DNA from: Alphaproteobacteria bacterium
GTDB lineage: Bacteria; Pseudomonadota; Alphaproteobacteria; UBA9655
NCBI GenBank assembly: GCA_019752515.1
Contig: JAIEMB010000012.1
Span: 1 to 64,000 of the forward strand
Direction: 5' to 3'
DNA length: 64,000 nt
Shown here in pieces: positions 34,105 through 44,494 of this stretch (the stretch's first letter is position 1; each line of letters starts with the position of its first letter). Below the pieces are notes generated by a model that saw nothing but the letters and a program-made list of their open reading frames with translations, was not told the origin of the DNA and did no database searches. The position numbers were made by a program, and so were the translations under genes.

Positions 34105-34320
34105 TTAGTTCGCTTTTAAAAGCAAGTAAGCAATGATCCATAAAAACATAGAAGCTATAGAGGTTACGAGAAGTTTCATGCCTATATAGGGATTTTCAGG
34201 GGCACTTGTGGCATGTCCTGGCTCTACTTTTTCAGGAATGCGAATACCCCAGGGAAGAACGAGAAAGAGAACGATAACCCAGATCATGACATAAACAATA
34301 ATACTGGTCGTAACACTCAT
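34105..34320 (-). CDS. DUF1467 family membrane protein
   Basis: 71 residues with two hydrophobic segments (IIVYVMIWVIVLFLVLPWGI and LVTSIASMFLWIIAYLLL) linked by a short loop with EKVEPGHATSAPENP, the usual DUF1467 sequence. The function is unknown. It overlaps mce by 4 bases (ATGA); the mce-DUF1467 order is common in alphaproteobacteria. Confidence 0.85.
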   Translation of the reverse strand: MSVTTSIIVYVMIWVIVLFLVLPWGIRIPEKVEPGHATSAPENPYIGMKLLVTSIASMFLWIIAYLLLKAN

Positions 34321-34883
34321 TCTGTTTCCTTGTTATCCTCAGGAGTTGGCTTTTTGAAATCAACATTGATTCCGATGCCAATACCTTCAACGCCCTCCAT
34401 AGTATCTGTCGAGAATTGAGGGAAAGTATGAGCAGGTCCTATACGATCAATTTCCACCCGTGATTGGACTTTAGGAACAGATATTTCTTCCAATTCAATA
34501 AGAACACCAAGACAGTCCTTGGGGTTAAAAAACAAAACAGGATTACCATGAAATCCTAACTTTGGTTCCCCATCCCCAATGACCTGAATTTTGGATACAC
34601 TCAGCGTATCTTTGGCTTTAGCAAGGTCGGTAACTTCATAGCATAAGTGATGAAGTCCTCCCTGAGGATGCTTATCTAAAAATCCTTGTATAGGTGAATT
34701 CTCCCCTAATGGTGTTATAAGTTCAATGGTTGTATTGGGAAGTTTTACCATAGCAATTCTTACGCCATGATCAGTTAAGTCACGGGGAGTGCTCGTAAAA
34801 GCTCCAAAAACATTTTGGTATTGGTTTATGGCAAGCTCTAGGTTAGGAACAGCAATAGCAATGTGATTTAAATTTCCGATCAT
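34317..34883 (-). CDS. mce: Methylmalonyl-CoA epimerase
   Basis: 188 residues. The vicinal-oxygen-chelate fold is seen in NLNHIAIAVPNLE (metal His), GGLHHLCYEV (second His) and a VLIELEE glutamate. It interconverts the methylmalonyl-CoA epimers. About 45 residues follow the normal end of the family (PKVQSRVEIDRI to DNKETE), a feature without known role. It lies downstream of the RNase J gene, probably in one operon with DUF1467. Confidence 0.88.
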   Translation of the reverse strand: MIGNLNHIAIAVPNLELAINQYQNVFGAFTSTPRDLTDHGVRIAMVKLPNTTIELITPLGENSPIQGFLDKHPQGGLHHLCYEVTDLAKAKDTLSVSKIQVIGDGEPKLGFHGNPVLFFNPKDCLGVLIELEEISVPKVQSRVEIDRIGPAHTFPQFSTDTMEGVEGIGIGINVDFKKPTPEDNKETE

Positions 34884-34894
34884 GAAATATCTCC

Positions 34895-36541
34895 TTAAAT
34901 ACGATAGACTTGCACATGGGTTAATGTTTTCTTTCCATAATAATTCGATAAAACACGCCGCGTTGCAATACGCCCCATTTCAGCAACCTGTTCATCATTT
35001 CTGCGGTCTTCTAGAGGAAGCGCTAAAAAGCCTTCTTCAACAGCGCCGATGCAATGGCTTGTAAGTGTATCAAGATGTTCCCCTTCTGTTATACCAATAA
35101 GAAGAATACTGGGTGATTGGTGAAGCGTGTTCTCTCCTTTGATGATAAGTGTTACTATGGCATGACCAGTGCTCATAAGTCTGTGGCGGTCATGCATAAT
35201 CGTTCCCTTGTAAGGAATAAGGCGCTTCCCATCAAGGGCAAGCCGCCCTGAGGGAACCTGTTCTACCACCTTTGCTCCTTGTTCTGTAAGGGCGATAAGA
35301 TCTCCATTTCGGGGTGTAATAGCGTAAGGAACATTATGTGCTAAAGCAAGATTGGCTTGTTCTAAAATATGGTGATCTTCTCCATGGACAGGAACGACAA
35401 TATGAGGGCGAATCCAGGAATACATATCGAGGAGCTCTTCGCGAGAAGGATGTCCTGAGACGTGAATGTCTTCCTCGTCGGCCGTAATAACCATAACTCC
35501 TTTTCGTACCAATAGATTTTGTAAAGCTGCGATAGCCTTTTCATTACCAGGTATTTGACGAGAAGAAAAAATAACGACATCGCCTTCTTCTAAACGAATG
35601 TGGCGATCTTCTCCCTTGGCTATACGGAGAAGAGCTGCTCGTTGTTCTCCCTGGCTACCTGTACAGACGAGAAGAGATTCATGACGCTCTAAAAAACCGG
35701 CATCATGATGATTGAGAAATGGAGGATAATGCTTAAAATAATTCAGCTTTCGGGCGACCTCGTCTATACGATGAAGAGAGCGGCCCACAAGTCCTACGAA
35801 GCGTTCACTTGCCATTGCAGCTTCCGCACAACTGGCAACGCGAGCAACGTTTGAGGCAAAGCAAGCAACAAGAACGCGTTTTCCTGTAAATTTCTTAATA
35901 AGGTCAATAAGATTTTTACGTATAACGCCCTCTGAGCCAGATCGACCAGGAACAAACACATTTGTCGAATCACAAACGAGGGCAAGAACACCTTCATCAC
36001 CGATCTTTTTTAGGGCGGTGATATCGGTTATTTCTCCAATCAAAGGATCGTTGTCGATTTTCCAATCTCCTGTATGGATAACAGTTCCTGCAGAAGTACG
36101 AATAGCAAGGACATTTGGTTCCGGGATAGAATGGGTAATGCGAATAAAATCCACAGTAAAAGGACCAATATCTACACCCCCTGAAAGAGGAACTTCATGA
36201 AGAGGAGCTTTAATTCCCGCTTCATGTAATTTATATCGAAGAAGTGCAGCCGTAAACGGTGTTGCAAAAAGTGGACATCTGAGGCGAGGCCAAAGATAGG
36301 GAACAGCTCCGATATGATCCTCATGGGCATGCGTGAGGACAAGACCTGCCAAATTCTGAACATGCTCCTCAATAAATTGAGGATCGGGCATTACAACTTC
36401 AATTCCAGGGGTTTGATCAAAAGTAACCCCTAAATCCACCATTAACCACTTTCCGCGGGTATAATAGAGGTTCAAATTCATACCAATTTCACCTGCCCCC
36501 CCTAAGGGGAGAAAGTATAATTTATTTGGATCTAATTGCAT
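34895..36541 (-). CDS. rnj: Ribonuclease J
   Basis: 548 residues. The metallo-beta-lactamase motif is LTHAHEDHIGAVPYLWPR; other metal ligands are in TGDWKID and the beta-CASP motif VHGEDHH. The C-terminal domain is complete. RNase J is a 5'-3' exonuclease and endonuclease for mRNA and rRNA processing in alphaproteobacteria. The start ATG is at 36541. It heads a run of genes with mce and DUF1467. Bases 36542-36772 upstream hold no gene. Confidence 0.92.
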   Translation of the reverse strand: MQLDPNKLYFLPLGGAGEIGMNLNLYYTRGKWLMVDLGVTFDQTPGIEVVMPDPQFIEEHVQNLAGLVLTHAHEDHIGAVPYLWPRLRCPLFATPFTAALLRYKLHEAGIKAPLHEVPLSGGVDIGPFTVDFIRITHSIPEPNVLAIRTSAGTVIHTGDWKIDNDPLIGEITDITALKKIGDEGVLALVCDSTNVFVPGRSGSEGVIRKNLIDLIKKFTGKRVLVACFASNVARVASCAEAAMASERFVGLVGRSLHRIDEVARKLNYFKHYPPFLNHHDAGFLERHESLLVCTGSQGEQRAALLRIAKGEDRHIRLEEGDVVIFSSRQIPGNEKAIAALQNLLVRKGVMVITADEEDIHVSGHPSREELLDMYSWIRPHIVVPVHGEDHHILEQANLALAHNVPYAITPRNGDLIALTEQGAKVVEQVPSGRLALDGKRLIPYKGTIMHDRHRLMSTGHAIVTLIIKGENTLHQSPSILLIGITEGEHLDTLTSHCIGAVEEGFLALPLEDRRNDEQVAEMGRIATRRVLSNYYGKKTLTHVQVYRI

Positions 36542-36772
36542 TCTTATAAAGCCTTACTCACAGTTATTCGTTATCTAAGCTCATGGTTTTTCATCCTTAC
36601 ATTTGTATAAGAAAGGCGCAATTCTAACAGAGGAAATCATGCCTGTCTAACTGAGGAGAATAAAGATAGGATAAAATTGGTTTATTATTATATTACCCCT
36701 CTTATCACTCAAGTATACTAAGAGAGAAGAGATCTGTCACGTTTTTGTAGAAAATACGCAATTCTCTGTCGG

Positions 36773-38371
36773 CTATCTTTTTCGTGATCTTTTAAAGTTG
36801 ATTCTTTTGGTATTTCTTTTCTTTCTTTTTCTTTCGATGCGCTTTGTTGCAGCAACTCTTGGCTTACCATTTATAATTTTTCTTTTCTTTGCTACTTTGA
36901 GGCTCCTCTTTTTAGGAGCAATGTTTCTGTTTTTAACTGCTCGGACTTTTAATTTTTTTGTTTTCTTTACTTGTTTTCTTTTGAGAACAACCTTTTTATT
37001 AACAACTTCTTTTTTCCTGCTGTGAAAAACTGACCGTTTTTTATTTATAGTTTTAGCAGGCAGTGTATTGCGTTGTTTCTTTGTGGAGACTTTAGGTTGT
37101 GTTGTTGAAGGCTTTTGTTTAGTTAGAGCTTTGTCCACAAGCGCAAGCGCATTGGACATGTTTAAAACCTTATAGGTATCAGTGACAGTCACTCCTGGTA
37201 TCTTGTGCCGTAGATTGTGCCCTGATTGTTGAAGAAGAGCAAGTAAGTCATCTCTATTATAGTTAAGCCCCTTCTTCTGGGTATAATCTTTTAAGAGAGC
37301 AAAGCTTCCTGCGAGAATAGGAGCAGAAACAGAAGTACCACTATAACTTCCTTGCCAATTTCTCAGACGTTTCAAACATATGGATTCTCCGGGCGCTAAA
37401 ATGTGATGCTTAAGAGCTTGTGAAGTTGGATGTTGTGAGAAATCAGAATAAACTTCTTCACCCTTCGGAAAACTATATCCTAGTGAGCCTGCATAAAGTA
37501 AGCCTTTACCTTGAGTGACCTCAAGAATCTGTTGACTGGCAGATTTCGTGAAAGTTCCATCAGGAAGCCTTGATTTGTCTGTAAAGATGGGACTTGCTTT
37601 GCTGGATGCATTTCCTGCAGAAAAAATTACCGCAATTCCTTTCTGAATTGCTTCCTTTATGGCATTCGTAAAATCTTGATGATGTGTTCCAGGTACGCAA
37701 CATAGATTGATAACATCAACCTTGTTTTTGATGGCTTCATTAACAAAGGTTACGAACGGATCAAAGTTTGTGTCTCTGCTAGTAGGAGCTTTCAAATCGA
37801 ATGGGAAAAGCTGACTTTGCGGAGCTATGAGATGAAGAAGTCTGAGGGTACTGACGCCGTGAAGCAGAATACTACTTTCAAAATCCCTTTCTGTATAATT
37901 ATTAATTTGATCAAAATACTCTTTTCGTTCGATGGTCAGGCTGAGTTTATTTAGCTCTTCTTCTGCTTTTTTTCCTTGCTGCATCCGTACATCATAAGGA
38001 AGGGCGTTAAAATCATTAAGCGCTCTTATCTGATCTGCTTTAAGAGTATCTACATTAAGAAATTCTAACCCTTCTTCTGGTGTTAAAATGAATTTATTTT
38101 GAAAAACACTCGGATGAATATTGTTTTTGAATTCGGCAATAGCCTCTGGATGTATTTCGCTATCAATAAAGGCTATTTTTACGTTTCGTCCTAAATAGCC
38201 TAGGGAATGAAGCTTATCAATTCCTGTTGTCCGCTTAGGATTGATAACTTTTTGACCACGGGAAGGTCTTTCAAAAATATGTTCGGGTTTATGTCTAACA
38301 TTGCAATGAGCATAAAATAGGGATGAAGAAAAAGTGAGAAAGAAGATAGAGAATAAGTATTTTTTTATCAT
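36773..38371 (-). CDS. Secreted subtilisin-like (S8) protease with a basic tail
   Basis: 532 residues. After a signal peptide (MIKKYLFSIFFLTFSSSLFY) the S8 catalytic residues are present: Asp70 in IAFIDSE, His171 in LLHGVST, Asn254 in FSAGNAS and Ser347 in SGTSVSAP. An insertion of about 90 residues lies between the Asp and His motifs. The last 95 residues are Lys/Arg/Thr-rich (for example KKTKKLKVRAVKNRN) with no acidic groups, resembling histone-like or nucleic-acid-binding tails. The enzyme is probably exported. The target is unknown. Confidence 0.8.
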   Translation of the reverse strand: MIKKYLFSIFFLTFSSSLFYAHCNVRHKPEHIFERPSRGQKVINPKRTTGIDKLHSLGYLGRNVKIAFIDSEIHPEAIAEFKNNIHPSVFQNKFILTPEEGLEFLNVDTLKADQIRALNDFNALPYDVRMQQGKKAEEELNKLSLTIERKEYFDQINNYTERDFESSILLHGVSTLRLLHLIAPQSQLFPFDLKAPTSRDTNFDPFVTFVNEAIKNKVDVINLCCVPGTHHQDFTNAIKEAIQKGIAVIFSAGNASSKASPIFTDKSRLPDGTFTKSASQQILEVTQGKGLLYAGSLGYSFPKGEEVYSDFSQHPTSQALKHHILAPGESICLKRLRNWQGSYSGTSVSAPILAGSFALLKDYTQKKGLNYNRDDLLALLQQSGHNLRHKIPGVTVTDTYKVLNMSNALALVDKALTKQKPSTTQPKVSTKKQRNTLPAKTINKKRSVFHSRKKEVVNKKVVLKRKQVKKTKKLKVRAVKNRNIAPKKRSLKVAKKRKIINGKPRVAATKRIERKRKKRNTKRINFKRSRKR

Positions 38372-38383
38372 TGTAACACCATA

Positions 38384-38872
38384 TTATAAATAATCTTCAA
38401 TTTCATCTAACTTTTCAATACGTCTTAAATGCCGCCCTTCTTGAAAAGGGGTATTGAGAAATACTTCAAGGCAAGAAACAGCTTCTTGTTTACCAATAAT
38501 CCGTTCACCTAAGATCAATATGTTTGCGTCATTATGTTCACGGGCAATGCGAGCCATTAAACCATCATAGCAGAGAGCTGCACGAATTCCTTTAAAGCGA
38601 TTTGCGCCAATACTCATACCTATCCCACTTCCACAGAGCAAAACACCTTTAGCACCAGCCAACACTTCTTTTACCACAGGGGTGATGTAATCAGGGTAAT
38701 CAACAGAGTCGGTTGAGTGAGTTCCACAATCTATGACCGTGTATCCCCAATCACGGACAACCTCTTTTAGGAATTCCTTATATTCAAAGCCTCCATGATC
38801 CGTACCAAATACGAGAGTCCCCTTTGAATGTTCATTCTTAGAATCGATAATGTTTATGATGGTTTCGTTCAT
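38384..38872 (-). CDS. rpiB: Ribose-5-phosphate isomerase B
   Basis: 162 residues. FGTDHGGFEYKEFL and GVLLCGSGIGMSIGANRFKG are the substrate-binding motifs of RpiB, and the end has LGERIIGKQEA. It interconverts ribose-5-phosphate and ribulose-5-phosphate. It follows the MotB-like gene by 4 bases, in one transcription unit. Other pentose-phosphate genes are not in the window. Confidence 0.93.
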   Translation of the reverse strand: MNETIINIIDSKNEHSKGTLVFGTDHGGFEYKEFLKEVVRDWGYTVIDCGTHSTDSVDYPDYITPVVKEVLAGAKGVLLCGSGIGMSIGANRFKGIRAALCYDGLMARIAREHNDANILILGERIIGKQEAVSCLEVFLNTPFQEGRHLRRIEKLDEIEDYL

Positions 38873-38876
38873 AGCG

Positions 38877-39866
38877 TTACCTTTGATCTAATTTCAATTC
38901 GATACGTCGATTTCGCGCTCCATCAACACCTTTTTCAATGGGATAAAACTCACCAAATCCAGCCGCAGCTAAGTGCTCAGGGCGAATTCCTTCTTTTATG
39001 AGGAATTTAATCACAGAAATAGCTCTAGCTGCTGAAAGCTCCCAGTTTGAGTCAAATTTATCCGTGTGGATGGGAATATTATCCGTGTGACCGTCAATGC
39101 GCAGTACCCAGTTCAGATCTTTAGGCATTTTAGCAGCTATTTCTTGAAGAGTGCCAGCAAGCTGCTTGAGTTTTACCTCTCCTTCAGCTCCTAAGGTTGC
39201 TGATGCAGACGGAAAAAGAACTTCCGATTGAAAAACAAATCGATCTCCAACGATGCGAATGTCTGCTCGATTTGCAAGGAGTTCTTTTAATTTTCCAAAG
39301 AACTCAGAGCGATATTTCTCAAGTTCTTCGACCTTTTGAGCAAGGGCTGCAGAGAGCTTTTTATCTAAGTCATCGATGATGATTTTTTGTTGTGTAGCTG
39401 TAGCTTCAGCAACTTCAAGAGAACCACTTATGTTTTGTAGCTTTTGATTAAGTTCTTCAATCTGTTGTCTAAGAAGGGTAAGTTCGGCTTCAGCCTTATG
39501 GCTGAGTTGTTGTTGTTGTTCTAAATCCATGCTCGAAGAAGACAATTTTTGAGAAAATTCAGTTTCCATTTGCTTCTTTTTAGTTTCGAGCTCACTGAGT
39601 TGATTTAAAGTAGTTTTATAGGTTTCTGTTAGATCGACATTCTTTTTTTGTTCAACCTGAAGGAGATTAGCAATTTCTCGAAGTTTAGCTTCAAGAGATT
39701 CAAGCCCTCGTTTACTCCCTTGCAAGGCATCAGAAAGGTAAACTTGAGAGACCACAAAAATCATTAAAGCAAAGATCATAACAATTAAAAGGGTTGCCAA
39801 GGCATCAACGTAGCCAGGCCAAACGTCTAAATTAACCCCTTTTTGTCGATGATTGCGTGTATACAT
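38877..39866 (-). CDS. MotB/OmpA-like peptidoglycan-binding inner-membrane protein
   Basis: 329 residues. One N-terminal membrane segment follows the LDVWPGYVDALATLLIVMIF motif, in which D (pore residue of MotB/ExbD/TolR) is present. A long coiled coil (residues 50-190) leads to an OmpA-like domain with LRIDGHTDNIP and ELSAARAISVIKFLI, ending in RNRRIELKL. Such proteins normally pair with a MotA/ExbB-type partner just upstream; here the upstream gene is icd, so the partner must be elsewhere or lost. No flagellar genes are visible, so it is unlikely to be a flagellar motor part. Confidence 0.75.
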   Translation of the reverse strand: MYTRNHRQKGVNLDVWPGYVDALATLLIVMIFALMIFVVSQVYLSDALQGSKRGLESLEAKLREIANLLQVEQKKNVDLTETYKTTLNQLSELETKKKQMETEFSQKLSSSSMDLEQQQQLSHKAEAELTLLRQQIEELNQKLQNISGSLEVAEATATQQKIIIDDLDKKLSAALAQKVEELEKYRSEFFGKLKELLANRADIRIVGDRFVFQSEVLFPSASATLGAEGEVKLKQLAGTLQEIAAKMPKDLNWVLRIDGHTDNIPIHTDKFDSNWELSAARAISVIKFLIKEGIRPEHLAAAGFGEFYPIEKGVDGARNRRIELKLDQR

Positions 39867-39893
39867 TTTGTTACTCCTTAAAACATGAGGATA

Positions 39894-41327
39894 TTAAGAC
39901 TCTCCTTGCGCTTTTGTAAAGGCCGGAGCATCATTAAATTCCTGAAGCTTTTCAATATGCATCCAAAGGTGCTTATGACCAACACGTTCTATGAAGTTAA
40001 GTAACTCTATATCTGAGATACTTTCATTCTCGTTCTTTAAAAAAAATCTTGCTCGCCATTGATCTGTCATGTCTGGTTTTATTCCTTCTAAAGAAGGATA
40101 GACCTGAACACTACGATTTGAAATCATTTTTAAATAGAAAGGAGAGGGGAGGGCAATCTCTTCTAAGCTTTTCCCCAAACTTTCAGCAGAAAAAGAACTT
40201 TCAATATATATATCGACCCCAACTTCTTTTCTAGATATGCTCCTGGGAACATCTCTCACTTTTGGTAAGTGTAAAGGTTTATAAGATCGAGGTTTCCAGA
40301 AATCTGTCTCTTTACCTAGATTTTGAATAACAATATCCGTAAAGGCTGTGGTGGTGAGATTTGAGTTTTTATCGAGATCTTTTGTAAAAGCTCTTAAAGT
40401 ACCGAGCGTATAAAGAAGAGATTGTTCAATACGGTGTGCCGCTTCAAACTCTTTTAAATATCGTAACATTAATACTGTTGAAAAAAGGATTGCTGTAGGA
40501 TTAACACTATTTTTGCCAGCAATATCTGGGGCTGAGCCATGAACAGCTTCAAAAATAGCGACCTCATCGCCGATATTAGCCGCAGGGGCGACGCCCAGTC
40601 CACCGACTAAACCTGAACCTAAATCGCTTATAATGTCCCCTTGTAAATTTGTTGTGACAATGACATCAAACATTTCAGGTCGGACAACCATTTGATGTGC
40701 ACAATTATCGATAATGATATGATGGGCTTCAATAGTGGGGTATTCGTTGGAAACCTCTTCAAAGATTTTTTTAAAAAGACCCTCAGTAAGTTTGAGGATG
40801 TTGGCTTTTGTTGCACAATGTACTTTTTGGCGTCCTTCAGAAAGGGCGTACTCAAAGGCAAAGCGAATGATTTTTTCTGAACCTTCGCGAGTGATTAATT
40901 TTAAAGCTTCAGCGACGGAAGGAGTCTGAAGATATTCGATCCCTGCATAGAGATCTTCAACGTTTTCTCTAACAACGACAAAGTCGATAGCCTTATGACT
41001 AAAAGGGGTTTGTATCCCAGGAATATGTCTTACGGGACGTGTATTAGCGTAGGTTTCAAAAAGAGCTCGTAAAGTAACATTTGCACTTTTTTCTCCATAC
41101 CCTACTGGTGTTTCGAGGGGACCTTTGAGAGCAACTTTTGTTCGTTTTAAAGAGTTAATGGTTTCTTTTGGAATTCCTGTTGCAAGTCCTTGTTTAAACA
41201 CTTTAGCACCGGCTTCACAGATGTCCCACTCAATATGAACGCCACTCGCATCAATCACCCGTAGAGCTGCATTTACAATTTCGGGTCCAACCCCATCACC
41301 TTCAATTAGTGTTATCGATTTTGTCAT
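39894..41327 (-). CDS. icd: NADP-dependent isocitrate dehydrogenase, long rickettsial-type form
   Basis: 477 residues from ATG 41327 with AAGGAGA upstream; the ATG at 41369 would be too long. [14 protein letters not shown], the substrate motif [13 protein letters not shown] and [13 protein letters not shown] identify the family. About 140 residues beyond the catalytic core form the extra C-terminal domain seen in rickettsial and Thermus enzymes. It makes 2-oxoglutarate in the citric acid cycle. It is divergent from lon. Confidence 0.9.
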   Translation of the reverse strand: MTKSITLIEGDGVGPEIVNAALRVIDASGVHIEWDICEAGAKVFKQGLATGIPKETINSLKRTKVALKGPLETPVGYGEKSANVTLRALFETYANTRPVRHIPGIQTPFSHKAIDFVVVRENVEDLYAGIEYLQTPSVAEALKLITREGSEKIIRFAFEYALSEGRQKVHCATKANILKLTEGLFKKIFEEVSNEYPTIEAHHIIIDNCAHQMVVRPEMFDVIVTTNLQGDIISDLGSGLVGGLGVAPAANIGDEVAIFEAVHGSAPDIAGKNSVNPTAILFSTVLMLRYLKEFEAAHRIEQSLLYTLGTLRAFTKDLDKNSNLTTTAFTDIVIQNLGKETDFWKPRSYKPLHLPKVRDVPRSISRKEVGVDIYIESSFSAESLGKSLEEIALPSPFYLKMISNRSVQVYPSLEGIKPDMTDQWRARFFLKNENESISDIELLNFIERVGHKHLWMHIEKLQEFNDAPAFTKAQGES

Positions 41328-41478
41328 GAGGTTCTCCTTTGGTCTCTGAGGCACAGCATAAGTTATCATAGAGGCACAAAGAAAGAAACGGTGAGCGATT
41401 ACATTTCCCCTTTATGTCTGTGAAAGGATAGTTTATCTTTAACAAAGAAATAATTGTAATTGATTCAAGAGGCCCTCA

Positions 41479-43899
41479 TTGAGCGAAGAAAATAAGCAAA
41501 CTGATCCCGATACCTACCCTGTTTTGGCGCTTAGGGATGTGGTTGTATTTCCTCATATGGTAATTCCTCTATTTGTAGGAAGAGATAAGTCTATTCAGGC
41601 TTTAGATGTTGTGATGGGTACGGATCAGAAGGTGGCTTTACTGAGTCAGAGAAACCCATCAATTGATAATCCTACGACAAAAGATATATATACGGTGGGA
41701 ACACTTGCGAAAGTCTTGCAATTGCTTCGTCTTCCGGATGGTACCGTGAAGGTTCTTTTAGAGGGGGAAACGAGGATTAAGGTTTCAAAGTTTCTGACCA
41801 ATCCAAATTTCTTTGAAGCCGTTATAAATCCTTTTGTCGAAGAACTTGGGCCTGAGCAAGAAATGCAAGCTCTTATCCGAACCCTTATTGCTCAATTTGA
41901 ACAATACGTGAAGCTACAAAAGAAAATCCCTAACGATTTGACATCTTCCATTACCCAGATCTCAGATCCTTCAAAGCTTTCTGATGTGGTTGCTGCACAT
42001 CTTGGATTTAAACTTGAAGAAAAGCAAGCGCTCTTAGAAATGCCAAATGTATCAGCTCGTCTCGAAAAAGTTATTAACTTTATGGAAGGCGAGATAGGCG
42101 TTATGCAAGCCGAAAAGCGAATTCGCAGTCGGGTTAAACGCCAAATGGAAAAAACCCAACGAGAGTATTATCTAAACGAACAGCTTAAGGCTATTCAGAA
42201 GGAGTTAGGAGAAGGGGAAGAAGGGAAAGACGATCTGACGGAGCTAGAAGAAAAAATCAAAAAAACAAAACTCTCAAAGCCCGCTAAGGAAAAAGCGATG
42301 AGCGAGTTTAAGAAACTTCGCCAAATGAGCCCAATGTCCGCTGAGGCAACGGTTGTGAGAAATTATTTAGATTGGCTCCTAGAAATTCCCTGGGAGGTTC
42401 AAACCCGTATAAAAAAAGACTTAAAATCTGCTGAAAAAATCTTAAATGAAGATCATTATGGTCTTGAAAAAGTAAAAGAACGAATAATTGAGTATTTGGC
42501 GGTTCAGAATCGTGTTGGCAAGTTACATAGTCCAATTCTTTGTCTTGTTGGTCCCCCAGGCGTTGGAAAAACATCACTCGGAAAATCAGTTGCCAGAGCT
42601 ACTGGACGAAATTTTGTACGAATGTCGCTCGGTGGCGTGCGAGATGAAGCAGAAATTAGAGGTCATCGCCGCACCTATATTGGGTCTATGCCGGGTAAAA
42701 TTATACAAGGCATGAAAAAAGCAAAAACCGTCAATCCTCTCTTTTTACTAGATGAAATTGATAAATTAGGAGCTGACTGGCGCGGAGACCCTACTTCAGC
42801 TCTTTTGGAAGTATTAGATCCAGAGCAGAATAACACATTCAACGATCATTACCTTGAGATTGACTACGATCTTTCCAATGTACTTTTTATTACGACTGCA
42901 AATACTCTTAATATGCCTCAGCCGTTAATGGATCGAATGGAAATAATTCGTATTTCCGGGTATACGGAAGATGAGAAAGTGCAGATCGCTCGGATGCATC
43001 TTATTCCGAAACAGATGAAGGTTCATGGTCTTAAAAAGAGTGAATTCTCACTAACGGAAGCAGCAATCCGTGAACTCATACGTACCTATACCCTGGAAGC
43101 AGGAGTGAGGAACTTGGAAAGAGAGCTTGCAAATCTATGCCGAAAGGCTGTTCGCCATCTTTCTTCGCCTAAACACAAGATATTGAAGATAACAACTAAA
43201 AATCTTAGTAAATTTGCTGGAGTTCCTCGATATCGTCATGGTGAAGCTGATCTTGAAGATACAGTTGGTGTAAGTACAGGACTTGCTTGGACTGAAGTGG
43301 GGGGAGAGCTTCTTTCCATTGAAGCTGTTATGTTACCTGGTAAAGGAAAAATGCAAATTACAGGCAAACTTGGGGAAGTGATGCAGGAGTCTGTACAAGC
43401 AGCAGCTAGCTATGTTAAATCAAAGGCCCCACAATTTGGGATAGAGCCACCCCTGTTTGAAAAACGCGACATCCATATACACGTTCCTGAAGGAGCCACA
43501 CCAAAAGATGGGCCCTCAGCTGGAGTTGCCATGTGTACATCTATCGTTTCTGTCTTAACGGGTATTCCTGTTCGAAAAGATGTGGCAATGACAGGCGAAA
43601 TTACTTTGCGCGGTCGTGTTTTGCCGATTGGAGGGCTTAAAGAAAAACTCCTAGCAGCTTTGCGGGGAAGAATTAAAACTGTCGTGATTCCAAAGGACAA
43701 TGAGAAAGATCTTGCGGAAATTCCGAGCAATGTCAAAAAAGGGCTAAAAATTATACCCGTTTCACGGGTGGAAGAGGTCCTTAGAATTGCCTTGAAAGAA
43801 CCCCTTCAACCTATTACATGGACGGAGGAAATGACTACAATTGCAGCACAAAAACAAAGGATTGATGAGTTAAAAAATGAAGATGTTATAACACATTAA
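41479..43899 (+). CDS. lon: ATP-dependent protease Lon
   Basis: 806 residues from a TTG at 41479, with AAGAGG upstream; there is no earlier ATG. The N-terminal LON domain starts YPVLALRDVVVFPHMVIPLF, Walker A is GPPGVGKTSLGKSV near residue 358, Walker B follows in FLLDEIDKL, and the catalytic serine is in KDGPSAGVAMC with a lysine in KEKLLAALRGRIK. It degrades damaged and regulatory proteins. The lon-hup order downstream is widespread in proteobacteria. Confidence 0.96.
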   Translation: MSEENKQTDPDTYPVLALRDVVVFPHMVIPLFVGRDKSIQALDVVMGTDQKVALLSQRNPSIDNPTTKDIYTVGTLAKVLQLLRLPDGTVKVLLEGETRIKVSKFLTNPNFFEAVINPFVEELGPEQEMQALIRTLIAQFEQYVKLQKKIPNDLTSSITQISDPSKLSDVVAAHLGFKLEEKQALLEMPNVSARLEKVINFMEGEIGVMQAEKRIRSRVKRQMEKTQREYYLNEQLKAIQKELGEGEEGKDDLTELEEKIKKTKLSKPAKEKAMSEFKKLRQMSPMSAEATVVRNYLDWLLEIPWEVQTRIKKDLKSAEKILNEDHYGLEKVKERIIEYLAVQNRVGKLHSPILCLVGPPGVGKTSLGKSVARATGRNFVRMSLGGVRDEAEIRGHRRTYIGSMPGKIIQGMKKAKTVNPLFLLDEIDKLGADWRGDPTSALLEVLDPEQNNTFNDHYLEIDYDLSNVLFITTANTLNMPQPLMDRMEIIRISGYTEDEKVQIARMHLIPKQMKVHGLKKSEFSLTEAAIRELIRTYTLEAGVRNLERELANLCRKAVRHLSSPKHKILKITTKNLSKFAGVPRYRHGEADLEDTVGVSTGLAWTEVGGELLSIEAVMLPGKGKMQITGKLGEVMQESVQAAASYVKSKAPQFGIEPPLFEKRDIHIHVPEGATPKDGPSAGVAMCTSIVSVLTGIPVRKDVAMTGEITLRGRVLPIGGLKEKLLAALRGRIKTVVIPKDNEKDLAEIPSNVKKGLKIIPVSRVEEVLRIALKEPLQPITWTEEMTTIAAQKQRIDELKNEDVITH

Positions 43900-44054
43900 T
43901 TTAACTATTTGTTTTATTTGGAAAATATTTTAAGGGTGTTGTTTTCTAAGCCATTGACGGTTTTTCAGCTTTCAGGTACCATTTTACAAATTGTTCTAAG
44001 AGTTTAGGACAGTAAATTAATAGAACTTCTGCAACAACAAAGGGGTGTGTTCCA

Positions 44055-44327
44055 GTGAATAAAAATGATCTAGTGGCTACAGTCGCTGAAATTTCTGGCC
44101 TTACAAAAGCTGATTCAGCACGGGCCGTTGATGGAGTTATTCAAGCAATTACAAAGAGCTTGAAGGCTAATAAAGAGGTGCGTCTTGTTGGTTTCGGTAC
44201 ATTTACCGTGAGCCATCGCCCAGCAGGAGAAGGCCGCAATCCACGTACAGGTGAAAAAATTAAAATCCGCGCTTCTAAGCTTCCTAAGTTTCGCGCTGGT
44301 AAAGGTTTAAAAGAAGCAATTGCATAA
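44055..44327 (+). CDS. hup: HU-family DNA-binding protein
   Basis: 90 residues from a GTG with AAGGGG upstream. It shows the HU fold with NKNDLVATVAEISGLTKADS, the GFGTFTVSHRPAGEGRNPRTG arm and an end KFRAGKGLKEAIA. It bends and packs DNA. It follows lon after a 155-bp gap with its own promoter region and ends at a strong terminator. Confidence 0.93.
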   Translation: MNKNDLVATVAEISGLTKADSARAVDGVIQAITKSLKANKEVRLVGFGTFTVSHRPAGEGRNPRTGEKIKIRASKLPKFRAGKGLKEAIA

Positions 44328-44440
44328 TTGCTTTTTGACTCTTTAAGATATGGGATGAATGAAGCTGTTTAATTACTAAATAATTGAAGGTAAAATAGCT
44401 TAACGTACACGTATTTTAAAAGTTATACCTAGGATACTGA

Positions 44441-44474
44441 AAGGGTGCATAGATAAATATGCGCCCTTTTTTAT
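44441..44474 (+). terminator. Rho-independent terminator of hup
   Basis: GGGTGCATA (44443-44451), loop GATAAA, TATGCGCCC (44458-44466) form a 9-bp stem with one T-G pair, followed by TTTTTT. Confidence 0.8.
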
Positions 44475-44494
44475 TTGCACAAGGTATTTTTTTT

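Noticed and set aside
38877-39866. Flagellar stator MotB
   Set aside because: No motA or other flagellar gene is visible, and similar OmpA-ended proteins with long coiled coils occur in non-motile alphaproteobacteria.
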